Origin: Acidobacteriaceae bacterium
GTDB taxonomy: Bacteria; Acidobacteriota; Terriglobia; Terriglobales; Acidobacteriaceae
NCBI GenBank assembly: GCA_030039035.1
Contig: JASHQQ010000228.1
Coordinates: forward strand, 1 to 33,487
Length of the DNA: 33,487 nucleotides
Reading direction: 5' to 3'
The position numbers were made by a program, and so were the translations under genes. The stretch's first letter is position 1. Every line of letters begins with the position of its first letter. The notes beneath the pieces are model-generated. The model was not told the origin of the DNA. It made no database searches and saw only the letters and a list, made by a program, of their open reading frames with translations. Positions 33,223 through 33,487 of this stretch are shown here, in pieces.

Positions 33223-33487
33223 TTTCGGCCCTCTCCCCGGCAAGATGGAAGGTGAGCTTGCGCATCTCGAGGAACGGCACTTCTTCCTCTCCGCGCAGCA
33301 GCAGCTTCTGGCCGAGGGGCAGTTGTCCGTGCTTGGGGTCGTCTTCCCATACCGTGGTGCGGCCGAGGCGCACGGCATCGTCGGTATGGACCCAGGAGAG
33401 GGGCGCGATGACCGGAAGCAGAACCTCGCCGAGATCCTGGAGGCGGAAATCGGACGTGGTATGAAGAATGGCGGGCATCCATAGCAG
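33209..33487 (-). CDS. tagJ: T6SS accessory protein TagJ (ImpE), N-terminus beyond window edge
   Basis: Only the last 92 residues are visible, entering the window in frame as LLWMPAILHTTSDFRLQDLG. It continues with EVLLPVIAPLSWVHTDDAVR, LGRTTVWEDDP and LPLGQKLLLRGEEEVPFLEM. This is the C-terminal domain of ImpE/TagJ, where family members show a similar DL.W.PA start, a YPGS-like turn and DDAVRLGR. TagJ binds the sheath protein TssB and helps ClpV recognise it in other bacteria. An internal ATG at 33478 should not be taken as the gene start, because coding sequence clearly continues upstream. The stop overlaps the tssA start by 14 bases. Its presence next to tssA/E and clpV is typical of TagJ-bearing T6SS subtypes. 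Confidence 0.85.
   Translation of the reverse strand: MLWMPAILHTTSDFRLQDLGEVLLPVIAPLSWVHTDDAVRLGRTTVWEDDPKHGQLPLGQKLLLRGEEEVPFLEMRKLTFHLAGERAESATA

Noticed and set aside
33223..33378. Upstream extension of the tssA frame
   Set aside because: It overlaps the TagJ coding end and gives Cys/Ser/Arg-rich sequence; the GTG at 33222 gives the usual TssA start.

Overview
The window looks like a chromosomal stretch from an Acidobacteriota genome, most likely class Terriglobia. This is inferred from gene content, not from a marker gene. The supporting genes are a secreted S53 (kumamolisin-type) peptidase, a PF07638-type ECF sigma factor coupled to a membrane Ser/Thr kinase with kinesin-light-chain-like TPRs, an Oar-like TonB-dependent receptor with a carboxypeptidase-regulatory-like N-terminus, and short GGGGCACCCA palindromic repeats between genes. 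No rRNA, tRNA, CRISPR array, transposase or prophage gene was seen.

Layout. 1-866 (-) is a PPK2 polyphosphate kinase that runs off the left edge. 1244-3910 (-) is the S53 peptidase. 4294-8290 (+) is an ECF sigma factor overlapping a Ser/Thr kinase-TPR receptor, which is split by a single-base frameshift in its activation segment. 8577-10295 (+) is an outer-membrane beta-barrel protein with a good promoter. 10490-11260 (+) is a Bax-inhibitor-1/YccA-type membrane protein. 11414-15715 (-) is an assimilatory sulfate block cysD-cysN-cysH followed by a TauE/SafE-type exporter. 16024-19209 (-) is the TonB-dependent receptor. 19767-33487 (-) is part of a type VI secretion system, transcribed in the order tagJ, tssA, tssE, tssF, tssG, tssH(clpV), vgrG, PAAR protein, a 132-residue unknown and a DcrB/DUF1795-like protein.

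How the genes work together. CysD and CysN activate sulfate to APS. CysH carries the two cysteine pairs of an APS reductase, so PAPS is not needed. Consistent with that, the CysN C-terminus looks like an APS kinase domain that has lost its P-loop. In the T6SS block, the core baseplate genes (tssA/E/F/G) and the sheath-recycling ATPase ClpV lead into a spike-and-cargo module. VgrG and the PAAR protein both end in long Ala/Gln-rich heptad tails. The PAAR protein carries an extra central domain that may be an effector, and two small genes follow that could be a chaperone, adaptor or immunity protein. The remaining T6SS genes (tssB, tssC, hcp, tssJKLM) are not here and probably lie beyond the right edge.

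The most interesting items are the VgrG/PAAR tails and cargo module, the vestigial APS-kinase domain on CysN, the kinase frameshift that creates an ATGA stop-start overlap, and the dispersed GGGGCACCCA hairpin repeats.
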